A DNA stretch of 64,000 nucleotides from Phycisphaerales bacterium (GTDB lineage: Bacteria > Planctomycetota > Phycisphaerae > Phycisphaerales > UBA1924). How positions within the stretch are numbered: the first letter of the stretch is position 1; each line of letters opens with the position of its first letter. A program made the translations under genes and the position numbers. Location: contig JAJDDD010000012.1 in the NCBI GenBank assembly GCA_029260495.1, forward strand, positions 62,001 to 126,000, written 5' to 3'. Under the pieces are notes generated by a model. The model did not search any database, was not told the DNA's origin, and saw only the letters and a list, made by a program, of their open reading frames with translations. Shown here one piece after another: positions 1 to 8,635 of this stretch.

Positions 1-1314
1 CTCATCCGCCTCTCAGGCCCGCTTGCTGCCCAAACGCTCCAGCGCATCGCGCCCACTACCCCCCTCGATCCCTGGCGCCGCGCCATCACGCGCATTCGCA
101 TCGCCCTTGCGCATGACGTCGAACTCCCCGCGCTGCTCATCTCTTTCGTGGCGCCCGCCTCATACACCGGCGAACATGTCGCAGAGATCATCACCCCCGG
201 CGCCCCCGCGCTTCTTGATCGAATCCTCGCTCTGCTTTGTGCGCACAAAAACATCCGCATCGCCAACCCCGGCGAGTTCACCGCCCGCGCCTTCCTCAAT
301 GAAAAAATGACCATCGAACAGGCAGAAGGTGTCGCCCTCTCGGTCGCTGCTGAAAACAATGCCCAGCTTCTCGCTGCCAAAGAGCTGCTCTCAGGCAGAA
401 CCGGCGCCAAACATCGCGCCCTGGCTGACCAGCTCGCCGGCGCTCTCGCCCTCGTCGAAGCCGGCGTCGACTTCACCGATCAGGAAGATGTCGTTCCCAT
501 CACGCCTGCCGATCTTTTTGCGCAGCTGGGGGCTATCTGCGCCGACATCCAAACAATCCTCTCAGTTGACCAGGGCGCCATCGCCCCATCGCACACGCCG
601 CGCGTCGTGCTCGTTGGCGCCCCGAACGCTGGCAAATCAACCCTTTTCAATGCGCTCCTCCGCCGCACCCGCGCCGCCGTCTCCGATGAGCCGGGCGCTA
701 CCCGCGACGCCATCGTCGAAGACCTCGATCTCTCCATCGACATGCCCGCTCCTTTCACCCGCAGAATCGTTCAGCTCATCGACCTCCCCGGTCTTGATGA
801 ACCTTTCGCCGCCAGTTCAAGTGCGCGAGCTCAGGCCCAACGCGCCGCCCGCAACGCCATCAAACACGCCGACGTTCTCATCATCTGCGACCCTGTCGGC
901 GATTGTGCCCCGCCCGCGTTCGCTCCCAAAGATGCAGCCGTTCTTCGCGTGCGCACAAAAGCTGATCTCGTGCGCGCAGAGGCTAGCACAACCGCGCTCC
1001 CGATCTGCGCCCTCGATGGCTGGAATCTTCCCGCCCTCCGCCGCTCGATCGCCGACGCCGCGACAACCGCGCGGGCCAGTTCGCTCGCCGTTCTTGCGCC
1101 GCGCCACGCCCAGGCTCTCACCGTCGCGCGCGATGCGCTCACAGAAGCAGTTTCCATGATCGACACAGGCCCATCAGCCCGCGCCCTTCCGGCGCCAGAG
1201 CTCCTCGCTTGTCCCATGCGCGCCGCCCTGAACGCGCTCGGTGAAATTTCAGGCGCCATCCATCCCGATGACATTATCGGCAGAGTCTTCGCAACTTTTT
1301 GTGTCGGAAAATAG
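1..1314 (+). CDS. mnmE: tRNA modification GTPase MnmE, 5' end outside window
   Basis: MnmE works with MnmG to modify the wobble uridine of certain tRNAs (cmnm5U/nm5U) in the cytoplasm. The frame is open from base 1; the first residues read IRLSGPLA, which matches the start of the N-terminal folate-binding domain of the family, so only a short N-terminal piece is missing. The G1 motif GAPNAGKST is encoded from about 616, the G3 motif DLPG near 781 and the G4 motif TKAD near 955. The C-terminus is FATFCVGK, the expected FCIGK-type end carrying the essential cysteine. The last 66 bases overlap the 3' end of the convergent nagZ gene. Identification is secure. Confidence 0.96.
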   Translation, partial: LIRLSGPLAAQTLQRIAPTTPLDPWRRAITRIRIALAHDVELPALLISFVAPASYTGEHVAEIITPGAPALLDRILALLCAHKNIRIANPGEFTARAFLNEKMTIEQAEGVALSVAAENNAQLLAAKELLSGRTGAKHRALADQLAGALALVEAGVDFTDQEDVVPITPADLFAQLGAICADIQTILSVDQGAIAPSHTPRVVLVGAPNAGKSTLFNALLRRTRAAVSDEPGATRDAIVEDLDLSIDMPAPFTRRIVQLIDLPGLDEPFAASSSARAQAQRAARNAIKHADVLIICDPVGDCAPPAFAPKDAAVLRVRTKADLVRAEASTTALPICALDGWNLPALRRSIADAATTARASSLAVLAPRHAQALTVARDALTEAVSMIDTGPSARALPAPELLACPMRAALNALGEISGAIHPDDIIGRVFATFCVGK

Positions 1315-2394
1315 TCGCCCCGCAAGCTTCGACAATTGTTCAATACGCTCTGCGCTCTCGAATAAAGCCCTTTCGGAAAGATCGCCTGTCTTTACAGCTT
1401 CTCGAATCGCAACGGCTATTTCCTTCGCCGGACAGGGGCGCTCCGCGGCGACAGCATTATTGCAATCAAGAACAAGATCAGCCCCAGCCTGCAGCGCTCG
1501 CACCGCCGCCTGCGCAGGTGACATGTGTGCACAAATCGCGCCCATATCAAGGGAGTCAGTCACGATCACGCCATCAAACCCAAGCTCTGTGCGCAAGAGA
1601 CCCGTTGTCATTGTGCGCGACAGCGACGCCGGCTGACCCGACGCGTCAAACCCACGATGCCGCAGGTGCCCCGTCATCACCATTGTCAGCGCAGCATGCT
1701 CAGTCTTCAGAGCCAGGAGTTCACGGTAGGGCGCCAGCTCGGTCACGCTGTCAAATGTCTCCGTGATATCAGGCATATTTTGATGTGAATCAATCGTTGT
1801 CGAGCCGTGCCCGGGAAAGTGTTTCAAGCATGTTGCAACTCCAAGCCGCACATGCTCTTCGATGAAGGTGCGAGCACACGCAATTACCTGCGTCGGATCG
1901 TCAGAAAACGCACGCCCAAGCCTGCCAATAATCGGGTTCTTCGGCGTCACGTTGACATCAACACACGGCGCGAAGTTGAGATTGATCCCGCATTGGCCAA
2001 GCTGCCTCGCCTGCGCAGCGCACGTCTCGCGCAGCTCGCGCTCATCCAGCAAGCCAAGACGGTCCGCGCCGAAATGAAGAGCAAACCCCTTCCGTGGATC
2101 CAGCCTCGCCACCGCTCCGCCTTCCTGATCCACCCCAATAAGCGCATCTGCGCCCAGCGATTCGCGAATCCCAGCCGCCAGTTCAGCAAGTTGTGTTGGC
2201 GATTGAATGTTCCGCTCACCATCCGTCGCCAGATCGCGATCAAAGAGAATCACCGCACGACATCGCGCCGCTTGGCAAAACGCCATGTCTGCGCGAAAAT
2301 TCGCATCATCAGGAGAAGCGCCGCGAACGCCCACCATGATGAGCCGGCCAATCGTTTCATCGAGTGACTTCGAGGAACAGCGATCCGTCTTCAT
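1249..2394 (-). CDS. nagZ: Beta-N-acetylhexosaminidase NagZ (GH3)
   Basis: This is a family 3 glycoside hydrolase of the NagZ type, which removes GlcNAc from GlcNAc-anhydroMurNAc during cell-wall recycling. Visible motifs are GVDQEGG near residue 88, KHFPGHG at about 191-197 followed by DSH at 202-204 (the His/Asp acid-base loop typical of NagZ) and the nucleophile Asp280 in VTDSLDM. There is no signal peptide, so it should act in the cytosol. The chosen ATG at 2394 overlaps the stop of the upstream symporter gene as ATGA, implying translational coupling; the frame stays open upstream but that stretch lies inside the symporter gene. It is the last gene of the anmK-murQ-symporter-nagZ operon and overlaps mnmE tail to tail. 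Confidence 0.93.
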   Translation of the reverse strand: MKTDRCSSKSLDETIGRLIMVGVRGASPDDANFRADMAFCQAARCRAVILFDRDLATDGERNIQSPTQLAELAAGIRESLGADALIGVDQEGGAVARLDPRKGFALHFGADRLGLLDERELRETCAAQARQLGQCGINLNFAPCVDVNVTPKNPIIGRLGRAFSDDPTQVIACARTFIEEHVRLGVATCLKHFPGHGSTTIDSHQNMPDITETFDSVTELAPYRELLALKTEHAALTMVMTGHLRHRGFDASGQPASLSRTMTTGLLRTELGFDGVIVTDSLDMGAICAHMSPAQAAVRALQAGADLVLDCNNAVAAERPCPAKEIAVAIREAVKTGDLSERALFESAERIEQLSKLAGRLFSDTKSCEDSADNVIGMDGA

Positions 2395-3968
2395 GAGTGC
2401 GCACGCTGTGATGAGTTGTCGTGATGTCCCCGCGGCGCTACGGCGACAAGAAACGCTATCGCAGTCGCGATCAACATGCGCCATCCCGCTGACAAGTTCA
2501 TTGCGTCCTCCTCAAAACCAAGCGAAAGCGAGCTATTAATCGCCGGCAAGCGCGCCAGGGCAAACGCTGAGAAAAAGCCGGTCAAAAGCGCGAGCACAAT
2601 CGACACTTCCGTTCCCCGCTTCGTAAAAATCGCCGTCAGAAAAACTGCTAGCAGCCCCGCGTAAGCGTAGATCATCACGCCCAGCGCAAACTCGATCAGC
2701 CCGTCGCCGGAAGCTGCTTGTGTGTGAGCAGCCCCGATAGCGCACCCCGCAAGCAGAACCGCAAACCCGATCACGCCGAGTCGCGCCGCCAGTAGGTAAT
2801 GTCCGTCGCTCTTCCCTCGCCGCAGCGGTCGATAAAAGTCCGACACCGCAGCGCTGGACATCGCGTTCAGCGCGGAATCCAGGCTCGACATCGCCGCAGC
2901 AAAAAGCCCCGCGATCATCACCCCGCGCACACCCGCAGGCGTATGTTGCAAAATATAAACAAGAAAGACCTGCCGGCCGTCATCCGTTGAGAGCGGGCCA
3001 ACACGCTGTGTGTAGACATAGAGCAGCAGTCCCACGGCGAGAAACACCCCTGCGATCGGCAAACTCATCACCGCTGCAAATATCATCGAAGCGCTTGCTT
3101 TCGCAGCGGATTTGCATGTGAGCAGTCGCTGCGCAAGATCCTGATCCGCGCCATAGGCAGCCAGATTGAGAAGCGAAAATCCGAAGATTGCTGACCACAA
3201 CGTAAAGGGGATCGCCGGGTCTGTGCGCATGTCGAGCGCTGTGAGTTTCCCTGAGCCGTCCGGAGCCCGCGCAGACTGAAGCGTCTCAATCGCGCCGGCA
3301 AATCCATCGGGAATCTCGCGCAGGAGCATCACACACACAAGCAGCGCCGCTCCGATGAGAATGATGAGCTGCGCCGTGTCCGTCCAGATCACCGCGGCGA
3401 TTCCTCCCGTCAACGTGTACAGGGTCGCGACAATCGCCACGATTGCGATCGCCAGCGCGAGATGGTTCGGCTCGATGTCCCCAAAGAGAATAAGCGCAAG
3501 CGGAATCGAAGCGACAAAGAGCCGCGCCCCCGAAGCAAACAGACGCCCGACGAGAAACATGAGCGACGCCGCCCGCTGGCTTGAACCTCCGAAGCGAACC
3601 GCCAGCAGTTCATAGACCGTCGTCACATTGTGCTTATAGAACGCAGGCAAAAAGAAACGTGCGACAACAATCGCAGCCAAAATCACGCTGAGATTGAGAA
3701 TCAGGTACGTCAGGTTTCCCGAAAAAGCATTCTCCGGCGCCCCGATGAATGTCACCGCTGAAAGGCTCGTCGCCAAGAGTGATAAAGATGCCGCCCACGC
3801 GGGAATCTTGTGTGACGCGAGGAAAAAATCATTGGCTGTCCGTTGTTTGCGCGCGCAATAGACACCAAGCGCCAGCACGCCGACGAGGTAGATCGCGACG
3901 ATCGACCAGTCACCCGCTCCGAATCGACCCAGTTCAACACTTGCGATGGACAACATGGTAAGAAACAT
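2391..3968 (-). CDS. Sodium:solute symporter (SSS family), probable muropeptide-sugar importer
   Basis: The 525-residue protein has about 13 hydrophobic segments and the SSS layout. The first helix (IVAIYLVGVLALGVYCARK) leads into the conserved TANDFFLASHKIPAW loop, and a further SSS stretch, FAAAMSSLDSALNAMSSA, lies in the middle. It starts 15 bases after murQ and overlaps nagZ by ATGA. Substrate is not visible from sequence. Because it sits between murQ and nagZ in an operon that otherwise covers each cytosolic step from GlcNAc-anhydroMurNAc or anhydroMurNAc onward, I infer that it imports one of these sugars with Na+, doing the job of AmpG or the MurP phosphotransferase elsewhere. Confidence 0.88.
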   Translation of the reverse strand: MFLTMLSIASVELGRFGAGDWSIVAIYLVGVLALGVYCARKQRTANDFFLASHKIPAWAASLSLLATSLSAVTFIGAPENAFSGNLTYLILNLSVILAAIVVARFFLPAFYKHNVTTVYELLAVRFGGSSQRAASLMFLVGRLFASGARLFVASIPLALILFGDIEPNHLALAIAIVAIVATLYTLTGGIAAVIWTDTAQLIILIGAALLVCVMLLREIPDGFAGAIETLQSARAPDGSGKLTALDMRTDPAIPFTLWSAIFGFSLLNLAAYGADQDLAQRLLTCKSAAKASASMIFAAVMSLPIAGVFLAVGLLLYVYTQRVGPLSTDDGRQVFLVYILQHTPAGVRGVMIAGLFAAAMSSLDSALNAMSSAAVSDFYRPLRRGKSDGHYLLAARLGVIGFAVLLAGCAIGAAHTQAASGDGLIEFALGVMIYAYAGLLAVFLTAIFTKRGTEVSIVLALLTGFFSAFALARLPAINSSLSLGFEEDAMNLSAGWRMLIATAIAFLVAVAPRGHHDNSSQRAHS

Positions 3969-3983
3969 CGGCCCGCGCGCCCG

Positions 3984-4919
3984 TCAGGCGTGACCTTCCA
4001 GCGCCTCGCGCAGCCTGCCCTGCGCCTGATCCAGAAAAACCCGTGCGGTGTCAAGATCGACACTGCGATTGTGCATGACGATCGCGGTCTTGAGATCACC
4101 TCCCGCCCGCTCAAGCAGCGCCAGCGCCCCTTCGCGTGACACCCCCGTCACCTCCATCGCGATGCGCGCCGCCCGGTCGCGGAGCTTTTCATTCGTCGCG
4201 CTCAGATCGACCATCAGATTCTCATATACTTTGCCCATGCGCACCATCAGCGTCGTTGAAATGGTGTTGAGCACAAACTTCGTGGCGGCGCCCGCTTTCA
4301 TGCGCGTTGAGCCGGTGATCGCCTCGGGACCAGTCTCGATCACAATCAGATGATCTTCAGACGCTCGCGCTTCGACATGCGCACAACACAGGAGGCCGGT
4401 CAACGCCCCACACGAGTGAGCAAGGTCAATCGCCCCAAGCACATACGGCGTCGTTCCCCCCGCAGCGATGCCGAGCAGTGTGTCGTGCTGTGTCAGCTCC
4501 AGTTTCTTCAGTGCTTCATGAGCGCCGTGCGGGTCGTCCTCTTTTGATTCCGATGATCTTCGCAGCGACAAATCCCCCCCGGCGATGATCCCCACCACAA
4601 GGCCGGGCGGCGTTCGGAATGTTGGGGGGCACTCTGCAGCGTCGAGCACGCCAAGTCTTCCGGATGTGCCGGCGCCGATGTAGATGAGCCGTCCGCCGGC
4701 GCGCATTCGCGCTTCGGTTGCCTCGATGAATCCTGTAATCGCATCGCCGGCGCGCATGACGGCTGCGGGAACGGTTGCGTCCTCTTCATTCAGGAGCGCC
4801 ACGCAGGCGCGCACAGAGAGTGTGTCAAGATGGCGCGTGCGCGGGTTTCGCTGCTCGGTCAGGAGGTGGCCTCTGTCGAGCGGCGCTCGGTCGGGCGAGG
4901 CTGGGGTGTGGCTGGGCAT
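3984..4919 (-). CDS. murQ: N-acetylmuramic acid 6-phosphate etherase MurQ
   Basis: MurQ cleaves the lactyl ether of MurNAc-6-phosphate to give GlcNAc-6-phosphate and D-lactate. The SIS-domain signature GAGTSGRLGVLDAAECPPT is present, followed by GIAAGGTTPYVLGA and GSTRMKAGAATK, all characteristic of the family. From the ATG at 4919 the protein has 311 residues, close to the usual 300. This start places the conserved LLTEQRNP..LDTLS segment at the N-terminus, as in known MurQ, and makes the gene overlap the end of anmK by 61 bases. It is the second gene of the recycling operon and acts directly on the AnmK product. Confidence 0.95.
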   Translation of the reverse strand: MPSHTPASPDRAPLDRGHLLTEQRNPRTRHLDTLSVRACVALLNEEDATVPAAVMRAGDAITGFIEATEARMRAGGRLIYIGAGTSGRLGVLDAAECPPTFRTPPGLVVGIIAGGDLSLRRSSESKEDDPHGAHEALKKLELTQHDTLLGIAAGGTTPYVLGAIDLAHSCGALTGLLCCAHVEARASEDHLIVIETGPEAITGSTRMKAGAATKFVLNTISTTLMVRMGKVYENLMVDLSATNEKLRDRAARIAMEVTGVSREGALALLERAGGDLKTAIVMHNRSVDLDTARVFLDQAQGRLREALEGHA

Positions 4920-6013
4920 GTGTTGATCCAGGCGCCGGACAGCGGCGCGGGGGCGGGGACGCCGGTGACCCCCGGGATGGTGATGGGCACACCATCTGCG
5001 CACAGAGCGCCCAGAATCGCAATCGCGGCGCTTTCTCGATGTGCGCTGGGAATCCCGAGTTCATCCGTTGTGCGCACAGGTTTGCGGGCGGCGCGTTCAA
5101 TGAAGCGCAAGAGTGTTGTATTCCTGGCGCCGCCCCCGGCACAGAGCACGCTGTCAGTTTCTTTCACACAATCTGCGATCACGCGCGCTAGTGACTGCGC
5201 TGCGGTCGTCGCGAGATCTTCTGGCGCCAGCTGTGATGTCCATGCCTCAAGCCAGGCGACCGGCTCATCGCCCGTCCCCAGCGATCGGTCGGCGCGGGCC
5301 TGAATTGCAAGGGCGCTGATGAGGTCGGTCATCGCGTGTGGGTCTGCTTGTCCTTTTGCGGCGGCGGCGCCTCCCTCGTCAAAAGGCTGATGCAGCGCAC
5401 GCCGGGCGACCGCGTCGAGCAGATGATTGCATGCGCACACATCGAAGGCGTGCAGGTCCGCGGGTCCGCCATCGGCTGGGAGAATCGTGATGTTGCAGAA
5501 CCCGCCAAGATTGATAATCGCGCGCGATTCCTTCTCACCTCGAAAGAGAATGTAATCCGCGATGGGTGTGATCGGCGCTCCCTGCCCGCCATGGATCAGG
5601 TCGGCGCCGCGCATATCAAAGACAATGGGGCAGTCAGCGACGCGCGTGACGGGCCACGGATTGACAAGCTGCCATGAGAGGGGGGGGCGATGGAATACTG
5701 TTTGTCCGTGGAGGGCGATCAGGTCGGGGGCGCCAACGCCGGAATCAGCCAGCAGCTTCTCGATGACGTCCGCATGCATTTCGCCGAGCGCCGCCGAAGC
5801 GTCGACAATCTGCGAAGCGAGAACCGCTCGCTCGTCGGCCAGCACGCGGAAGAGATCCGCGATGGACTCGAATGGCTTTGACGCCGTCGCGAGGAGCTCT
5901 GCAGTGATCTCGTATCCAGTTCCATGAATGCGCACAGCCGCTGCATCCAGCCCGTCCATGCTGGTCCCGGTCATGCACCCGATCACGAGCCGAGATGGCG
6001 GCTGATCACCCAT
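4859..6013 (-). CDS. anmK: Anhydro-N-acetylmuramic acid kinase AnmK
   Basis: AnmK opens the 1,6-anhydro ring of anhydroMurNAc and phosphorylates it to MurNAc-6-phosphate. The N-terminal GCMTGTSMDGLDAA motif, the LIALHGQTVFHRP and IINLGGFCNIT stretches and the CAGGGARN nucleotide-site motif identify the family clearly. The ATG at 6013 puts MGDQPPSRL directly before the first strand and gives 384 residues, a normal size; a TTG at 6052 would add 13 residues. It is the first gene of the minus-strand operon anmK-murQ-symporter-nagZ and overlaps murQ by 61 bases, so the two are probably coupled. Confidence 0.95.
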   Translation of the reverse strand: MGDQPPSRLVIGCMTGTSMDGLDAAAVRIHGTGYEITAELLATASKPFESIADLFRVLADERAVLASQIVDASAALGEMHADVIEKLLADSGVGAPDLIALHGQTVFHRPPLSWQLVNPWPVTRVADCPIVFDMRGADLIHGGQGAPITPIADYILFRGEKESRAIINLGGFCNITILPADGGPADLHAFDVCACNHLLDAVARRALHQPFDEGGAAAAKGQADPHAMTDLISALAIQARADRSLGTGDEPVAWLEAWTSQLAPEDLATTAAQSLARVIADCVKETDSVLCAGGGARNTTLLRFIERAARKPVRTTDELGIPSAHRESAAIAILGALCADGVPITIPGVTGVPAPAPLSGAWINTCPATPQPRPTERRSTEATS

Positions 6014-6191
6014 GGTGCGTGAGAGTGTCGCCGGCCTGTCGACGGCTGGCAAGGGCGTTGGGCGCGAGCGGCGAAGTCGGCGCCGTTGAGCCGGGTTCTA
6101 TGCGGGCAGGATCAACCCCCGAATTCTCTCAAATTCGAGGAGTTGATCCTGCTCACGTCCAGAATCTTGCTGTTCGGGGAGAAGATTGCTT

Positions 6192-8279
6192 TTACAGCGG
6201 GGCTGAAGAGCAGGCGCCCCAGGATCCAAGCACGATCGCGAGATCGGCGCTGCCAACGAAGCCGTCGCCGTCAAGGTCTGCTGGGACACCGGCTTGTCCC
6301 CACGAACCCAGCAGGATGGCGAGATCCGCGCTTCCAACTAGTCCGTCGCCATCAAGATCAGCAATGCACGGAGTTGCGGGGAACTCGACGAGCTTGGCGA
6401 AGGATCGCGAGTTGTGCTCGAAGTCGATGACTGCGATCAGCTCGCCCTCAAAGAGCGGGCGATTAAAGAAGATCAGCAGTTCCTGGGAGACACCCTGGCC
6501 GATTCCGGCGCCCAACGGCTCGATGAGTTCGCCCAGCGGATCAATCGCCCAGACTTCAAGGGGCGCACCCAGCGTGCCGTACGCAAACGCCTCGGGAGCG
6601 CCGGGCAGTAGGAACTCGTGCGTGAAGACAGGCTGGATGGGAATGAGGTCGTCGAACTGAATTTCAAACTGGATGTCGAAGAAACTATCCACATTGAAAT
6701 CCTGCATCACATAGAGAGGCGCGCCGTCACCCAGGGAGGGCGCGAAGACATCGCGCGTGGGATACCCGATCAACGTCGGAAGAGGCGCGTTCGGATCGAA
6801 CTGGAACTGCGGATAGTCCTGCATCAGGGGGTCGGGGTTGTTGATTGGCAGGCCGAGCTGATCCGGCAGAAGGTCGAGGTCTGTATCAATGAACTGGTAG
6901 ATCAATGTTGAGAACGAATCGTAGATGAAGTAGAAGTCGCTGTTCTGATCATGGATAATCTGCATGTTGTCCTGAAGGCGCGGATCGCCTGTAAAGAGAA
7001 CCTGCTTTGTGTTTTCATCAAAGAAGGTGTCGCCGTCCTCGTCGAAGTAGAGCTGAAGCTCGCCGAAGCCCAGGGGATCCTCACCGACCACCAGAAGCCT
7101 GGGCACGCCGCCGTCGACGCGCACGTGGAAATCACGAATCTCAATGCCCGTGTTGATGTCCGGTCCGTCGAGATCCTGCACGCCGGAGTATTGCGAGATC
7201 ACTTGTGGCGGGACGATCGCGACAAAGTTGGGATGATCGAGCCAACTAACGTATCTCTTCCATGCGGCGTCGCTGAGCACTTTCTGTAGCTTGTCCTTAT
7301 CTCCATCTGCGATGAAGGCGCAAAACGCGTCTTTTGCTGCCTGGTAGCAGTCCTTGACGCCCTTGTTCCAGTTGGCGTAGTGCTGCATGTGCCTCTTGAG
7401 CTTGGCGGCCTCTGCGTCGCGGGTTGTCTTGGGCATGACCATCCGCAGGGCTTTGAGAGTTCGCTGGATTGCGGCATTGGCATTGGGAAGCGGCTTGGTT
7501 GGATCGTAGCTGTCGGGGTCACAAAGGATCATCTTCATATCGTTCTGCCACGTCTCTCCGCCGCCGTGGGCTCCGATTTCATTGCACGCATACTTTTTGC
7601 CAAGACCAGCTTTGACCTGCGCCGGTGTTGGATCGGCGGGAAGGGCGGTGGCGTCCGGCTTGTAGAGTTGCCCCGCATGGAGTGTTTCGTGTCGAATGAA
7701 ATCAGCGAGGATGAGCATGCGCGAGTCGTAGCATGGAATGGTGCAGTCAAGCAGGTATTCAATGTTGAGAAGAATCTGCTCGCTCTCGCGCTTTTTTGCG
7801 GTGCAGTTGGCTTCGTCGGACTTGATGTCAATATCAACAGTGCCGGCGACTGACATTCCCCATCCGACGCAGATCGAGCCGGCCTTGGCTTGATCGAGCA
7901 CCCACTTGGAGCAGGCGGCATCTGTCAGCATCTCTGAGCCGAGCGTCGCAGCTTTCTTGGCGTTCTTGCGGATGCAGTCGATCTTGGCCCAAGCGTCTGC
8001 TTCGCTGAGGCCAAGGCCCTTGTCCTTGGCGTAACGCTGGGCGGAGCTCGCCGCCGCAGGCATCATGAGCTGCTGGACCAATGGCTCGACGAGCTTCTTC
8101 TGCTCCTCAGTAAGATCCTTGAGCGAGCCGTCGGGGTTGCATTCGAGAGGGCCGATCTTGAAGCCCGTGCCGCCCCAGGCGTCGAAGCCGGCGAATGCCG
8201 TCTGTGCTGCCAGAAGGGCCGCGAGAGCTATGGAGCAACGGAGCCAAGCACTGAACCTGTTTTTGTTTATGTTCCGCAT
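6192..8279 (-). CDS. Secreted protein with HETLH motif and C-terminal dockerin-like repeats
   Basis: The 695-residue product begins with a signal peptide (about residues 1-30, ending TAFA). The N-terminal third has paired cysteines and a HETLH sequence at residues 197-201, followed by NEIGAHGGGE about 35 residues later, so a zinc-peptidase-like site is possible. The middle and C-terminal half are rich in Asp, Phe and Pro, as in beta-sandwich or propeller proteins, and I recognise no family. The last 60 residues hold two calcium-loop repeats (DLDGDGLVGSADLAILLGSW and a near copy). Such tails recur in four other proteins here. It is probably exported; the function is unknown and the peptidase idea is inference. 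Confidence 0.8.
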   Translation of the reverse strand: MRNINKNRFSAWLRCSIALAALLAAQTAFAGFDAWGGTGFKIGPLECNPDGSLKDLTEEQKKLVEPLVQQLMMPAAASSAQRYAKDKGLGLSEADAWAKIDCIRKNAKKAATLGSEMLTDAACSKWVLDQAKAGSICVGWGMSVAGTVDIDIKSDEANCTAKKRESEQILLNIEYLLDCTIPCYDSRMLILADFIRHETLHAGQLYKPDATALPADPTPAQVKAGLGKKYACNEIGAHGGGETWQNDMKMILCDPDSYDPTKPLPNANAAIQRTLKALRMVMPKTTRDAEAAKLKRHMQHYANWNKGVKDCYQAAKDAFCAFIADGDKDKLQKVLSDAAWKRYVSWLDHPNFVAIVPPQVISQYSGVQDLDGPDINTGIEIRDFHVRVDGGVPRLLVVGEDPLGFGELQLYFDEDGDTFFDENTKQVLFTGDPRLQDNMQIIHDQNSDFYFIYDSFSTLIYQFIDTDLDLLPDQLGLPINNPDPLMQDYPQFQFDPNAPLPTLIGYPTRDVFAPSLGDGAPLYVMQDFNVDSFFDIQFEIQFDDLIPIQPVFTHEFLLPGAPEAFAYGTLGAPLEVWAIDPLGELIEPLGAGIGQGVSQELLIFFNRPLFEGELIAVIDFEHNSRSFAKLVEFPATPCIADLDGDGLVGSADLAILLGSWGQAGVPADLDGDGFVGSADLAIVLGSWGACSSAPL

Positions 8280-8635
8280 GATGTTTACCTATTCTTCCAG
8301 CCCGGTCTTTGGTGCGGCGATTAGGACCGTCCACTCTGCCGTCTTGCGACCGAGGCTCTACGAAGGAGAGCGTCAGCCAGACTCATATCCGGCGCGCGAC
8401 GACGGCCATTCAACCTGAGCAGGCTCAGGCCCTCGTACTCTCGGACCGGGGGGGCTAAATCGGCTGGAATCGAGAATCTTCTTGTTCCTACTGACGAACG
8501 CCGGTATGCTCATGGGAGCCGGAGGTCCTAGCCAGGGAGTCTCTGGGTTCGCAAAACCTTGTTCGGGCAAACGGTTCCTGCGGTTCTTCTGCGCGCCGGA
8601 TGCAGCACACCGGACATGCGTTGAGGAGTCTATAG
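8280..8635. other. Intergenic region between divergent secreted-protein genes
   Basis: This 356-base gap must hold the promoters of both neighbours. It contains a perfect inverted repeat CCTGAGC-AG-GCTCAGG at 8414-8429 and, at 8550-8580, small GC-rich stems with CAAA loops. I could not fit these to a riboswitch family. The plus-strand gene has a GGAG ribosome site just before its ATG. I see no convincing ORF or RNA gene. Confidence 0.5.

Noticed and set aside
8510-8600. Possible cyclic-di-GMP riboswitch (GGGCAAACGG and GGTTCGCAAAACC strings)
   Set aside because: The two strings are in the wrong order and the GNRA hairpin and the GACGCAAAGCC core of the GEMM class are missing.
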